Source: Lichenicoccus sp965277665 (GTDB lineage: Bacteria; Pseudomonadota; Alphaproteobacteria; Acetobacterales; Acetobacteraceae). Taken from it: a stretch of 64,000 bases of DNA. Positions 7,645-17,353 of the stretch are shown here, piece by piece. Each line of letters opens with the position of its first letter. Positions within the stretch are counted from its first letter, which is position 1. The stretch is taken from the NCBI RefSeq assembly GCF_965277665.1, contig NZ_OZ255835.1:1116001-1180000 (forward strand), written 5' to 3'. Both the position numbers and the translations under genes were made by a program. Below the pieces are notes generated by a model. The model did not search any database, was not told the origin of the DNA, and saw only the letters and a list, made by a program, of their open reading frames with translations.

Positions 7645-9015
7645 ATGCCTGCCTCTCCGAATGCCCCGCATCAGACTGGCCCGCACCAGACTGGCCCGCA
7701 CCAGACTGGCCCGAACCAGACTGGCCTGCATCCGCTGCACCGGCTCTGGCGCCGGTTCCCGCCCGAGGGCCGGCGCCTGCTGCTGGCACGTCTGGGCGCC
7801 CGGCTGGCGCCGAAGCCGGACCGGCGGCCGCCGGAGCATTGCCGCGGTGTGATCGTCGGTGGCGAGGTCGGGCGCGCCTCCGGGCTCGGCGAGGCCGCAC
7901 GCATCATGCATCGCGCCCTGGACCGGATCGGCGTGCCGACGGCGGCATTACAAGCCGGTCTCGACGTGCCCGGGGAGAAGGCGCCGGGTAGCGCCTCGGC
8001 CCCGGTGGCGCCCGATCTTCCGGACGGCTTGGCGTTGCTGCTGCACGTCAATGCGCCGGTGCTGCCGGCGGCCCTGCTGCGGCTGCCACGCGGCCTGGTG
8101 CGCGGCCGGCGCGTGATCGGCTACTGGGCGTGGGAGCTGCAGTCGGTGCCGCCGAGCTGGCGCCCGGCCGCTTCCTGCGTGCACGAGGTGTGGGCGCCGT
8201 CGGCATTCACCGCCGCGGCACTGGAGACGCTGCTGCCGGGACGCGTGCGGGTGGTGCCGATCCCGCTGGCGCTCAGCCCGCCGGCGCCGGCGCCCCTCGG
8301 ACGCGCCGCCTTCGGGCTGCCCGAGGCGGCGCTGGTGGTGCTGGTCTCGTTCAGCGTTGCCTCGGCCTTCGAGCGCAAGAACCCGCTCGCCGCCATCGTT
8401 GCGTTTCGTAAAGCCTTCGGTGACCGGCCTGACCGCATACTGCTAATCAAGGCTGGGCATGCAGGTCACTATCCCGGCGACATGGACCGGCTGCGCGAGG
8501 CGATCGATGGCTGCGACAATATCAGGATCGAGACACGGATGCTGGCCGAGGCGGACATGCACGCCCTGACCCGCAGCGCCGACATCGTGCTGTCGCTGCA
8601 TCGCAGCGAGGGGTTCGGACTGGTACCGGCGCAGGCGATGCTGCTCGGCCGCGCGGTGGTTGCCACCGACTGGTCGGCCACCGCCGAGTTCCTCGACGAG
8701 AGCTGTGGCGTCCCGGTCGCCTGCCGCCTGGTCGAGGCGCGGGATCCGCGCGGCGTGTTCCAGGCGCCCGGCGCCGTCTGGGCGGACGCCGATACCGACG
8801 CGGCGGCGCAGGCGCTGCGCCGGCTGGCGGACGCGCCGGAGTGGCGGAAGGCGCTCGGCGAGCGCGCCCGCCTGGTGGCCGGTGAACGCTTCGGCGCCGA
8901 GGGTCTGCGGCGGGCCCTGGCGGCGATCGGCTATGCCGGGCCCCAGCTCTCCGGGCCCCAGCTCTCCGAGCCCCAGCTCTCCGGGTATCAGCACTCCGGG
9001 CCTGGTTCGGACTGA
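7645..9015 (+). CDS. glycosyltransferase, family 4-like
   Basis: This 456-residue protein looks like a cytoplasmic GT-B glycosyltransferase. It has an N-terminal glycine-rich motif (GRASGLGEAARIM, about 77-88) and a C-terminal nucleotide-sugar site, HRSEGFGLVPAQAMLLGR (about 319-336), with the E-x7-E-like spacing of GT4 enzymes. The ATG at 7645 follows AAGGG; the open frame upstream is antisense to argE and not real. Both ends carry pentapeptide repeats: PHQTG four times at residues 8-27 and GPQLS-like units over the last 25 residues. The next glycosyltransferase starts two bases after its stop. The sugar and acceptor are unknown. Confidence 0.85.
   Translation: MPASPNAPHQTGPHQTGPHQTGPNQTGLHPLHRLWRRFPPEGRRLLLARLGARLAPKPDRRPPEHCRGVIVGGEVGRASGLGEAARIMHRALDRIGVPTAALQAGLDVPGEKAPGSASAPVAPDLPDGLALLLHVNAPVLPAALLRLPRGLVRGRRVIGYWAWELQSVPPSWRPAASCVHEVWAPSAFTAAALETLLPGRVRVVPIPLALSPPAPAPLGRAAFGLPEAALVVLVSFSVASAFERKNPLAAIVAFRKAFGDRPDRILLIKAGHAGHYPGDMDRLREAIDGCDNIRIETRMLAEADMHALTRSADIVLSLHRSEGFGLVPAQAMLLGRAVVATDWSATAEFLDESCGVPVACRLVEARDPRGVFQAPGAVWADADTDAAAQALRRLADAPEWRKALGERARLVAGERFGAEGLRRALAAIGYAGPQLSGPQLSEPQLSGYQHSGPGSD
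7666..7725 (+). repeat. four 15-nt repeats coding PHQTG at a protein N-terminus
   Basis: CCGCACCAGACTGGC-type units start at 7666, 7681, 7696 and 7711 with single-base differences. They begin seven codons after the ATG of the glycosyltransferase. Confidence 0.93.
8938..8997 (+). repeat. four 15-nt repeats coding GPQLS-like pentapeptides at a protein C-terminus
   Basis: GGGCCCCAGCTCTCC-type units start at 8938, 8953, 8968 and 8983. They end six codons before the stop of the same glycosyltransferase that carries a different 15-nt repeat at its N-terminus. Confidence 0.93.
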
Positions 9016-9016
9016 G

Positions 9017-10171
9017 ATGCGCGTCCTGGTGTGGCAATGGGGACGTCGTGGGGCCGGCCCGCGCATGGCCGCCGAGCTTGCCGCCGCCCTGCGCGCGTTG
9101 CCCGGCCACACGGTGTTCCTGTCGCTCTCGAACCGCGCCGAGATCCTCGCGGCGTCCGACGCGCCCGCCTGCGCCTTGCCGGTCGCAACCTACGCCGGCG
9201 CCGCGGGCTATGCCTGGCGCCTGCTGCTGGCGCCGGTCTCGATCCCGTGGCTGGTGCGGCGGCTGCGTGCCCTCGCACCCGATGTCGCCATTTGTGCGAT
9301 GCCGGGACCGCTCGACCTGCCGATGGCCCTGGCCTTGCGCCGGCTTCGCATCCCGATGGTGGTCACGGTGCATGATGCCGAGCTGCATCCGGGGGACGGG
9401 CTGCCGCTGCAGATGGCGCTGCAGCGCGCCCTGATCCGCCGTGCCGCCGCCCTGGTGGCCCTGACCGGTCACGTCGCCGCCCGGCTGCGGCAGCAGCCGG
9501 CGGCGCGCGGCCGGCCGTTGCTCGAGGCCAGGCTGCCGCCCCTGGTGTTCCAGGCAAGCCGGCCGCCGCCGCCGCTTTCGCACGACGGCCCGATGCGTCT
9601 GCTCTGCTTCGGCCGCCTGCTGCCGTACAAGGGGCTCGATCTGTTCGAGGCCGCGCTGCGCGGGCTGGAGGCCGCCGGTCTCGGGCGCGGGCGGCTCGAG
9701 GTGCGCGTGGTCGGCGAGGGGCCGCATACCCCGACGCTCGACGCGCTGGCACGGCTGCCGGGCGTGCAGGTCGAGAATCGCTGGGTGCCGGAGGACGAGG
9801 TCGGCCGCCTGGTGGCGTGGGCCGACACGGTGGTGCTGCCCTATCGCGAGGCCAGCCAGAGCGGGGTGGCGGCGATCGCGCTCGCGGCCGGACGCTGGGT
9901 GGTGGCGACCCGGGTCGGCGGCCTGGTCGAGCAGTTCCGTGGCGAGGCGATGGCGCTGCTGTGTGAGCCGGATGCCGGCAGCATCGGGGCCTGCCTGGCG
10001 CGGCTGCTGGACGACCCGCCCGCGCTGCCGGCGATGGCGCCTGATCCGCTCGGGCTGTGGCTGGAGATGGCGCGCAGCCTCAGCCGCCAGATCGAGTTGC
10101 TGCTCCCCGGCGTGACGCACGAGCGGCCCAGGGCGCAGGATGCTGCGCGATCCGACCCGGCGCCGGTCTGA
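9017..10171 (+). CDS. glycosyltransferase, family 4-like
   Basis: This 384-residue GT-B enzyme starts two bases after the stop of the previous glycosyltransferase. CFGRLLPYKGLDLF (about 197-210) begins the nucleotide-sugar domain, RVVGEGPH follows at about 230, and LPYREASQSGVAAIALAAGR (about 274-293) is the donor-binding acidic motif. The N-terminus MRVLVWQWGRRGAGPRM starts the first Rossmann domain, and the upstream frame overlaps the previous gene, so ATG 9017 is the right start. It is probably cotranscribed with its neighbour to build an exported glycan or glycolipid. Acceptor and sugar are unknown. Confidence 0.86.
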   Translation: MRVLVWQWGRRGAGPRMAAELAAALRALPGHTVFLSLSNRAEILAASDAPACALPVATYAGAAGYAWRLLLAPVSIPWLVRRLRALAPDVAICAMPGPLDLPMALALRRLRIPMVVTVHDAELHPGDGLPLQMALQRALIRRAAALVALTGHVAARLRQQPAARGRPLLEARLPPLVFQASRPPPPLSHDGPMRLLCFGRLLPYKGLDLFEAALRGLEAAGLGRGRLEVRVVGEGPHTPTLDALARLPGVQVENRWVPEDEVGRLVAWADTVVLPYREASQSGVAAIALAAGRWVVATRVGGLVEQFRGEAMALLCEPDAGSIGACLARLLDDPPALPAMAPDPLGLWLEMARSLSRQIELLLPGVTHERPRAQDAARSDPAPV

Positions 10172-10173
10172 AA

Positions 10174-11325
<1,152 letters not shown>

Positions 11326-11422
11326 GGGAGAGGCCTTTCTGAGGCCCGCTCTTCGCAGACGGCGGCAAACGCGGTCAAGCGGACGTTGACGCGCACGGGG
11401 ACCGGCTCGCACATGCATCCGC

Positions 11423-12391
11423 ATGGACGTTGATCATGCAGTGATCCTGGCACAGCCCTATGCCGGGCTGGAGGCGCAGGCGCGCGGCCTTGCCGAGCGG
11501 GCCGGGCTGGTGCCGAGCGTGCATGCGCTGGTGGCGCGGCGTCCGTGGCATTGGCTGCCGGCGGCGCGCTGGCCGGCGCCGCTGCATGCCATCGCACCGC
11601 TCGGCCAGCTGCCGGAGGGGCTCGTGCTCGGGGTCGGTGGCGTGGCGGCCGCGGTGGGTGCCGCGCTGCGACGGCAGGGGCGGCAGGTGGTGCAGATCCA
11701 GAACCCGCGCATGCGCTTCGACCGCTTCGACCTGGTGGTTGCCAACACGCATGACGAGATCGTGGGCGCGAACGTGCTGCTGTCGCGCAACGCGCTGCAC
11801 CGCGTCGGCCCAACGGTGTTGGCGGCGGCGCGCGAGGTCTGGGCGCAGCACCTCGCGCATCTGCCGCGGCCGCTGGTGGCGGTGCTGGTCGGCGGCTCCA
11901 ACGGCCGGTTCCGGCTCGATTTGCCCACCGGACAGGCGCTGGCGGCGCAGCTCGCCGGCATCATGCGCAGCGAACGGGTCGGGCTTGCCCTGACGCCGTC
12001 GCGGCGCACCGCGCCCGAGGTGCGGGCGGCTTTGGCCGCGGCGCTGTCGCCGCTGGGCGCCTGGATCTGGGACATGCAGGGCGACAATCCCTATTTCGGC
12101 CTGCTGGCCTGCGCGGATGCCATCGTGGTCACCGCCGACAGCGTGTCGATGGTGTCCGAGGCGGCGGCGACCACCGTTCCGGTGCTGGTGGCGCCACTGC
12201 CGGGCCGGTCACGCAGGATCGGCCTGTTCCTGCGCACGTTGCAGCAGGCCGGCCGCATACGCATGTTCGATGGCCGCCTGCAGCACTGGCCGACCGAGCC
12301 GCTGGACGATACCCCCGCGGTGGCGCACGAGATGCGGCGGCGGCTGGGGATGGCCGACCCGGTTGCTCCGCGCGGCCTTGGACACGAGTGA
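11423..12391 (+). CDS. ELM1/DUF1022-family protein, GT-B-like fold
   Basis: This 322-residue protein matches the family named after plant mitochondrial fission factor ELM1, which is common in alphaproteobacteria. Visible features are VQIQNPRMRFDRFDLVVANTHDE (about 90-112), VLVGGSNGRFRL (about 153-164) and VVTADSVSMVSEAAATTVPV (about 235-254). The last resembles the donor site of GT-B glycosyltransferases such as LpxB or MurG. Its bacterial role is not established. The gene is divergent from the helicase and lies six bases before the 627-residue unknown gene, close to two glycosyltransferases, which hints at an envelope function. Confidence 0.8.
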   Translation: MDVDHAVILAQPYAGLEAQARGLAERAGLVPSVHALVARRPWHWLPAARWPAPLHAIAPLGQLPEGLVLGVGGVAAAVGAALRRQGRQVVQIQNPRMRFDRFDLVVANTHDEIVGANVLLSRNALHRVGPTVLAAAREVWAQHLAHLPRPLVAVLVGGSNGRFRLDLPTGQALAAQLAGIMRSERVGLALTPSRRTAPEVRAALAAALSPLGAWIWDMQGDNPYFGLLACADAIVVTADSVSMVSEAAATTVPVLVAPLPGRSRRIGLFLRTLQQAGRIRMFDGRLQHWPTEPLDDTPAVAHEMRRRLGMADPVAPRGLGHE

Positions 12392-12397
12392 GACGAG

Positions 12398-14281
12398 ATG
12401 CTGGACATCCAGACCTATGACGCCCGCCAGGGGGGCAACGTGCTCTACAAGGCGCTGGCGCACCCGTTGGCGGCGGAGGCGGTGGCGCGTCTCGCGCAGC
12501 ACCTGCAGGAGAGGGGCCGTCTCGCGGTCTATGATCCGGACGGCGCCTGCGCGATGCTCTATGCGCTGCATCCGGACGTGCCGGCGCCGCGCGAACTCTA
12601 CGTGCACGACGTGACGCTGGTCGGGAGGGAAACGCTCGGGGTCGCGGCCCGCGCGCTGACCGGGATCACGCGCTCCGAGGCGTCGGTGCTGCTGGTCGCT
12701 GCCTTCGACGCGGACCGGATCCTGGCCCGCATCGCCCACATGGTGCCGGCCCATATCGAGGTGCTGACGCTGGACGCGGCGCGGCTGCCCGACGGCATGC
12801 TGACCAATCCGAGGCGCTATCTCGACCGGCTGAACTTCGCCACCAACTTCGCCTTCTTCCGCGACGCGGGCGGCCTCTCGACGAGCCTGGTCACCGCGAA
12901 CTACTGGCAAGCCTACGGTGCCACCACCGTGCGGCTCTGGCTGCGCCTCTATGACGGCGCCGGCCACGCACTGGCGACCTGGGAGCAGGCGGTGCCGCAA
13001 GGGGCGGCCGGCATCGGGATCGACAGTCGCGAGGTGCGCGAGCGGTTCGGCCTGCCGGCGTTCAGCGGCCAGCTGTTCGTGCACGCCATCGGGGTCGCCG
13101 GCCATGACGTGGTGAAGTACGCGCTCGATACCTACGGCCATGACGGCAACCAGAGCCTGTCGGTGACGCACGACGCCAATGCCTGGCCGTCCGACCGCTA
13201 CGCCAACCTGCCGGCGCCGCGCCTCGACGAGCGGGTGCTGCTTTGGGTGCAGAACAGCCACGCGGCGCCGATCCCACCCGGTGCGATCCAGCTTGACCGC
13301 ATGGGGCGCGAGCGGCCGGCAGCACTCCCGTTCGAGGTGGCGCCGTACGCGAGCGTCGCCGTGGATGTCGCGGGCCTGCTGCCCGGGCTGCGCTGGCCGG
13401 CACAGATCGAGCTGCGCTGCGGGCGGCACATGGTGCGGCCGCGCTACGAGGTGGTGCGCGCCGGCCGCACCCGGATCGCGCACATGAATGTCGAGCGCGC
13501 CGACCTCGTGCCCGATTCCGGCATCCCCACCCTGGCTTCGCTGCTGGGGCGCGGCTACATCCTGCCGTTCCCGGTGCTGGATCCTCGGAACTTCCGCTCC
13601 ATCGTGCAGCCGGCGCCGATGGCGCCGAGCCAGCGCACGCTGCCGCTGCGCATCGACCTGTTCGATGCCGAGGGCCACAAATCCGGCGAGCATTTCCTCG
13701 GCTGCCTGCCGCGCGACCATGACATCGCACTGGATCTCGGCACGCTGGCGGCACCCGAAGGCCATGCCGAGCTGGTCTATGACTTTCGCGACGGCGGCGA
13801 GGCGGATGGCTGGATGCACGCCCTGGTCCGTTACGAGCACGTGGCAAGCGGGCATGTCGCCGAGACCAGTTTCGGGGCGCATATCTTCAACACCGCGATG
13901 ACCTATCGCGACGAGCCGCAATCCTATTCCGGGCCGCCGCCCGGCCTGTCGACGCGACTGTTCCTCAAGCTCGGCTCCGGTGAGAAGCGCAGCTTCTCGG
14001 CGCTGATCTATCCGGCCTCGGCGCCCTGGCGCCCACGGTCGAGCACGCGGCTGGTGCTGCATGACGGCGAGGGCGAGGTGGTGGCGGAACGCCCGATCGA
14101 GATCGCCTGCTGCGGCTCGATGATGGTCTGGCCGCACCTGGTTTTCGGTGACGCCTTGCTGCAGCAGGCCGGTCCGCGCGGCTACGTGCTGATCCGCGAC
14201 ACCACCTGCCGGCTGTTCGGCTATCACGGGCTGATGCAGGACGGCGGTCGCGTCTCGCTGGACCACATGTTCGGGTTTTGA
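12398..14281 (+). CDS. large protein of unknown function with repeated beta-rich modules
   Basis: I do not recognise this 627-residue protein. The first 160 residues look alpha/beta (VLYKALAHPLAAEAV, GRLAVYDPDG, ARALTGITRSEASVLLVAAFD). From about 165 onward, strand-rich stretches of some 80-100 residues seem to repeat, each opening with a strand such as TVRLWLRLYDGAGHAL, VLLWVQNSH, LPLRIDLFDAEGHKSG or TRLFLKLGSGEKR and later a glycine-aspartate turn. It ends in SLDHMFGF. There is no signal peptide or membrane segment. It starts six bases after the ELM1-like gene, so the two likely work together. Structure prediction is the obvious route to a function. Confidence 0.75.
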   Translation: MLDIQTYDARQGGNVLYKALAHPLAAEAVARLAQHLQERGRLAVYDPDGACAMLYALHPDVPAPRELYVHDVTLVGRETLGVAARALTGITRSEASVLLVAAFDADRILARIAHMVPAHIEVLTLDAARLPDGMLTNPRRYLDRLNFATNFAFFRDAGGLSTSLVTANYWQAYGATTVRLWLRLYDGAGHALATWEQAVPQGAAGIGIDSREVRERFGLPAFSGQLFVHAIGVAGHDVVKYALDTYGHDGNQSLSVTHDANAWPSDRYANLPAPRLDERVLLWVQNSHAAPIPPGAIQLDRMGRERPAALPFEVAPYASVAVDVAGLLPGLRWPAQIELRCGRHMVRPRYEVVRAGRTRIAHMNVERADLVPDSGIPTLASLLGRGYILPFPVLDPRNFRSIVQPAPMAPSQRTLPLRIDLFDAEGHKSGEHFLGCLPRDHDIALDLGTLAAPEGHAELVYDFRDGGEADGWMHALVRYEHVASGHVAETSFGAHIFNTAMTYRDEPQSYSGPPPGLSTRLFLKLGSGEKRSFSALIYPASAPWRPRSSTRLVLHDGEGEVVAERPIEIACCGSMMVWPHLVFGDALLQQAGPRGYVLIRDTTCRLFGYHGLMQDGGRVSLDHMFGF

Positions 14282-14307
14282 CGGTCGAGCAGCCTCGCCG
14301 TTTCGAT

Positions 14308-14955
14308 ATGGTGGAAGCCGCACCCTGCGATCCGACCATGACCAGGTGGCTCCGTGCCCTGGTTCCGCGCAGCCGTCTTCGAGCGGAGCGGGCGCAGTTC
14401 GCGCACGATCTCCCGAACGACGAAGGCGAACGACTATTCCAGGCGCAGGACGGGCTTTGCGCTGTCTCGGGAGTGCGGTTCAGGCTGGATGAGTTTGCGG
14501 GCGTGCTGGTAAAGCACCCCTTCGCGCCAAGCCTCGATCGCATTTCATCGCTCCGTGGATATATTCCCGGCAACGTCCGGCTGGTTTGCATCGCCGTCAA
14601 TTTCGGCATGGGCCAGTGGGGTGAGGAACTCTACCTGACGTTTGCGCGTGCCGCCGTCGAACGCAGCAATAGGGCCGATCATCCAGTTTCGTCGAGGCGC
14701 GCTGCCGATAGGATCGGATACCCGTTGCGAAAGGATGCAGAGCCCGCGGACACCTGGCTATCTGCGCAGCGCGAGCGCCTTGCCGCGGCGGAAACGATTT
14801 CCCTAACGCTTTCGGGGAAGGCGTTGCTCCTTCAGCGACGGCGGATCGCCAGCCTCAAGCGCAACCTTAGCCTGGGACGAGCCGGATTAAACGCCGCTGC
14901 GGCAAAAGCCGTGCGCACACGTGCCGGTCGCAGGCCTCCATCATCGCAGGCATAG
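14308..14955 (+). CDS. HNH-like endonuclease-type protein
   Basis: The core GLCAVSGVRF (C51) followed by PSLDRISSLRGYIPGNV (about 74-90) and RLVCIAVNFGMGQWG resembles the small HNH-type proteins in which C-x-x-S/T-G, SLDRID and NVRLV form the ββα region. Only one clear cysteine of a zinc pair is seen, so nuclease activity is unproven. The tail (about 160-215) is basic and helical. The start is uncertain: TTG 14278 overlaps the previous stop, and ATGs exist at 14308 and 14338. Third codon positions hold noticeably more A/T than in neighbouring genes, which suggests acquisition by transfer. Confidence 0.55.
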   Translation: MVEAAPCDPTMTRWLRALVPRSRLRAERAQFAHDLPNDEGERLFQAQDGLCAVSGVRFRLDEFAGVLVKHPFAPSLDRISSLRGYIPGNVRLVCIAVNFGMGQWGEELYLTFARAAVERSNRADHPVSSRRAADRIGYPLRKDAEPADTWLSAQRERLAAAETISLTLSGKALLLQRRRIASLKRNLSLGRAGLNAAAAKAVRTRAGRRPPSSQA

Positions 14956-14973
14956 TCAGGCGGCCAACGCGGC

Positions 14974-15744
14974 TCAGCCTCTTTCCAGGGTCCCATACCG
15001 CCTGATCACCGCGGTCTCGATCGCTGCGATCGCGGCGTACAGCAGCAGCGAACACAGCGTCACCAGCACGAGCGCGCTCCACAGGTCGGCGGCCCGGAAC
15101 GACGTGATGTCGCGCTGCATGCGGTAGCCGATGCCGTCGCCGGTCGCGAGCCATTCCGCCAGCAGCGCGCCGACCAGGGCGGCCGGTGCGGAGAGCCGCA
15201 TCGAGGCCAGGATCGCCGGCAGGGCGCTTGGGAGGCCCACCTTGCGCAGCATCGCGAGGCTGCCGCCGCCGTAGGCCCGGATCAGCTCCGCGGACGAACG
15301 GGGTGCTGCGCGCAGGCCCATCACGCTGTTCACCAGGGTCGGGAAATACACGATGAGGCCGCCGATCACCGCGACCGCAGCCGGACCGCGGCCGAACACC
15401 AGCACGATGAGCGGCGTCATCGCGACCAGCGGGATCGCGCGCAGGATCGTCGCGAGCGGCAGCAGGCTGCGCGCCAGCGACGGCGACAGCACGAACAGGA
15501 TCGCGCTGCCGAGGCCGAGGACAAGGCCGAGCAGGAACCCCGAAGCGGCATGCGCCAGCGTGATCTCGAGGGCCGCCAACAGGGCGGCGCGGTTGCGGCC
15601 CGAGGCCGGCATGCCGAACAGGTAGTGCGCGACGGCGGCGGGAGACTTGCCCATCAGCGGGCTGACCTGGAAGATGTGCAGGAACAGGGTCCAGGCCAGC
15701 AGCACGATGGCCAGCGCCAGCAGCGGCGACAGCAGGCGACTCAC
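14974..15744 (-). CDS. ABC transporter permease (SsuC/NitT-TauT type)
   Basis: This 256-residue membrane protein has six predicted segments and the coupling loop sequence ELIRAYGGGSLAMLRKVGLPSALPAILA, the EAA motif of permeases for sulfonates, nitrate/taurine or pyrimidine precursors. The GTG at 15744 is the start: it overlaps the upstream permease stop by four bases (GTGA) and GGAGGG lies just upstream. It is the last gene of the monooxygenase/ABC operon and would pair with the other permease as a heterodimer. Confidence 0.86.
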   Translation of the reverse strand: MSRLLSPLLALAIVLLAWTLFLHIFQVSPLMGKSPAAVAHYLFGMPASGRNRAALLAALEITLAHAASGFLLGLVLGLGSAILFVLSPSLARSLLPLATILRAIPLVAMTPLIVLVFGRGPAAVAVIGGLIVYFPTLVNSVMGLRAAPRSSAELIRAYGGGSLAMLRKVGLPSALPAILASMRLSAPAALVGALLAEWLATGDGIGYRMQRDITSFRAADLWSALVLVTLCSLLLYAAIAAIETAVIRRYGTLERG

Positions 15745-16493
15745 GCGCGGCCCTCCTGTCGCCAGGGCGTCAGCCAGCGACCGATCCGCGCCACCAGCCC
15801 ATAGGCCAGGCTGGCGAGCGCGCCACTGACCAGGGCGATGCCCCAGGAGCGCGGCGCCGCCATCTGCTGCATCGAGACCACCATCGCCACCCCGAGGCCG
15901 CTCTGCACCGCGCCCAGCCACTCGCCGAGGATGGCGCCCAGCAGCGAGGCGGGTGCCGCGATGCCCAGCGCCGCGAACAGCGCCGGCAGGCAGGATGGCA
16001 GCTGCACCCGTCGGAAACAGTGCCAGCGGCCGCCGCCACAGGCGCGCACCAGCTCCAGGCTGGTCGGGTCGGTGGCACGCACGCCCATCAGCAGGCCGAC
16101 GAGCGTCGTGAAGAACACCGACAGCGCCGAGAGCGCCACCATCGGGGTGCGTCCGCCGAATACCAGGGTCAGCAACGGACCGACCGCGATCACCGGAATG
16201 CAGTAGCTCACCGCAGCAAGCTGCAGCACGACGCGCTGCAGGGCCGGCAGCAGCAGCACCAGCAGGGCGATGCCGATCGCCAGCCCGTTGCCCCAGAGAA
16301 AGCCGCGCGCGGCCTCGCCGAGGGTGGGCCAGATATTGGGGCCGTAGAATGCCCAGCCGTCGCGCATGATCTGCGCCAGGACGACCCATGGCGCCGGCAC
16401 CAGACCGGCCGGCCCGGCATCGAACAGGGCAGCCACGCTCCAGAACGCCAGCAGGACGAGGGGGGCGGCCAGCAGCCGGACTGCCCGCATCAT
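15741..16493 (-). CDS. ABC transporter permease (SsuC/NitT-TauT type)
   Basis: This 250-residue membrane protein has about six hydrophobic segments and an EAA-like loop, LELVRACGGGRWHCFRRVQLPSCLPALF (about 147-174), that docks on the ATPase. It overlaps the ATPase gene by four bases upstream and the second permease gene by four bases downstream. Having two different permeases is less usual for this family, where a homodimer is common. Together with the NMT1-like binding protein it should import a small anionic or heteroaromatic compound. The exact substrate cannot be read from sequence. Confidence 0.85.
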   Translation of the reverse strand: MMRAVRLLAAPLVLLAFWSVAALFDAGPAGLVPAPWVVLAQIMRDGWAFYGPNIWPTLGEAARGFLWGNGLAIGIALLVLLLPALQRVVLQLAAVSYCIPVIAVGPLLTLVFGGRTPMVALSALSVFFTTLVGLLMGVRATDPTSLELVRACGGGRWHCFRRVQLPSCLPALFAALGIAAPASLLGAILGEWLGAVQSGLGVAMVVSMQQMAAPRSWGIALVSGALASLAYGLVARIGRWLTPWRQEGRA

Positions 16494-17353
16494 TCGGCTT
16501 CGCCCTCTGTCCCGAACAGCCGCTCGCTTAGCCGGTCGTGGTAGGCGTGGAATTCCGGGCTGCGCATCATGGCAGCGGTGCGCGGCCGCTTCAGCCCGAT
16601 CGGCACCAGGGCGATGATGCGGCCGGGTCGGGCACTCATCACCGCCACCTGGTCGGACAGCAGCACGGCCTCCGCGATCCCGTGCGTCACCATCAGGGTG
16701 GTGGCCGGACGCTCGGTCCAGATCCGCTGCAGCTCCAGATTGAGCCGCTGCCGCGTCATGTCGTCCAGCGCCCCGAACGGCTCGTCGAGCAGCAGCACAC
16801 GCGGCTGCAGCACCAGCGCGCGCGCGATGGCGACGCGCTGGCGCATGCCGCCCGAGAGCTGCGCCGGGCGTGCCCGCTCGAAGCCGACCAGCCCGACGAG
16901 GGCCACCAGATCGGCGATCAGGCCCGGCGCCGGCCGCTGGCCCGCGACCTCCAGCGGCAGCCGGATGTTCGCTTCCACCGAGCGCCAGGGCAGCAGTGCG
17001 CTGTCCTGGAAGGCGATGCCGAGATGGTGCTGCGAGACCAGCTCGGCCGGTGTCTCGCCATGCACCAGCGCCTGTCCGGCATCGGCCTGCTCGAGCCCGG
17101 CCAGGATGCGCAGCGCCGTCGACTTGCCGCAGCCCGACGGGCCCAGCAGCGACACGAAGCTGTTCTCGGACGTCTGCAGGTCGAGCCGGTCCAGCGCCGG
17201 CAGCGAACGTCGTCCGACCCGGAAGCCCTTGGACACGCCGGTCATGTCGATCCCGGATCCAGCCGGGCGCAGGCCGGCCTCGAATCGCGCCGCGACCACG
17301 GAGGCGACGCTAGACACGGATAAGGGTGGGGTCTTCGTGGTAGATCTCGGCAA
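16490..17353 (-). CDS. ABC transporter ATP-binding protein (SsuB/TauB type)
   Basis: This ATPase energises the NMT1-type importer. It shows Walker A GPSGCGKST (about 71-79), Q-loop AFQDSALLPWR, signature LSGGMRQRVAIARAL, Walker B LLLDEPFGALD and the switch histidine in MVTHGIAEAVLLSD. The longest start (ATG 17353) overlaps the binding-protein gene by 44 bases. A GTG at 17317 would overlap by only eight and removes a poorly conserved tail, so it is a good alternative. It overlaps the first permease by four bases. Confidence 0.9.
   Translation of the reverse strand: MPRSTTKTPPLSVSSVASVVAARFEAGLRPAGSGIDMTGVSKGFRVGRRSLPALDRLDLQTSENSFVSLLGPSGCGKSTALRILAGLEQADAGQALVHGETPAELVSQHHLGIAFQDSALLPWRSVEANIRLPLEVAGQRPAPGLIADLVALVGLVGFERARPAQLSGGMRQRVAIARALVLQPRVLLLDEPFGALDDMTRQRLNLELQRIWTERPATTLMVTHGIAEAVLLSDQVAVMSARPGRIIALVPIGLKRPRTAAMMRSPEFHAYHDRLSERLFGTEGEAE

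Noticed and set aside
7666..7725. Possible CRISPR array from regularly spaced repeats
   Set aside because: The 15-nt units are directly adjacent with no spacers and lie in frame inside a gene. No cas genes are present anywhere in the window.
12209..14323. A 704-codon open frame on the minus strand
   Set aside because: It runs against the 627-residue unknown gene. The plus-strand frame has normal protein composition, operon spacing and a ribosome start, while the minus-strand one does not.
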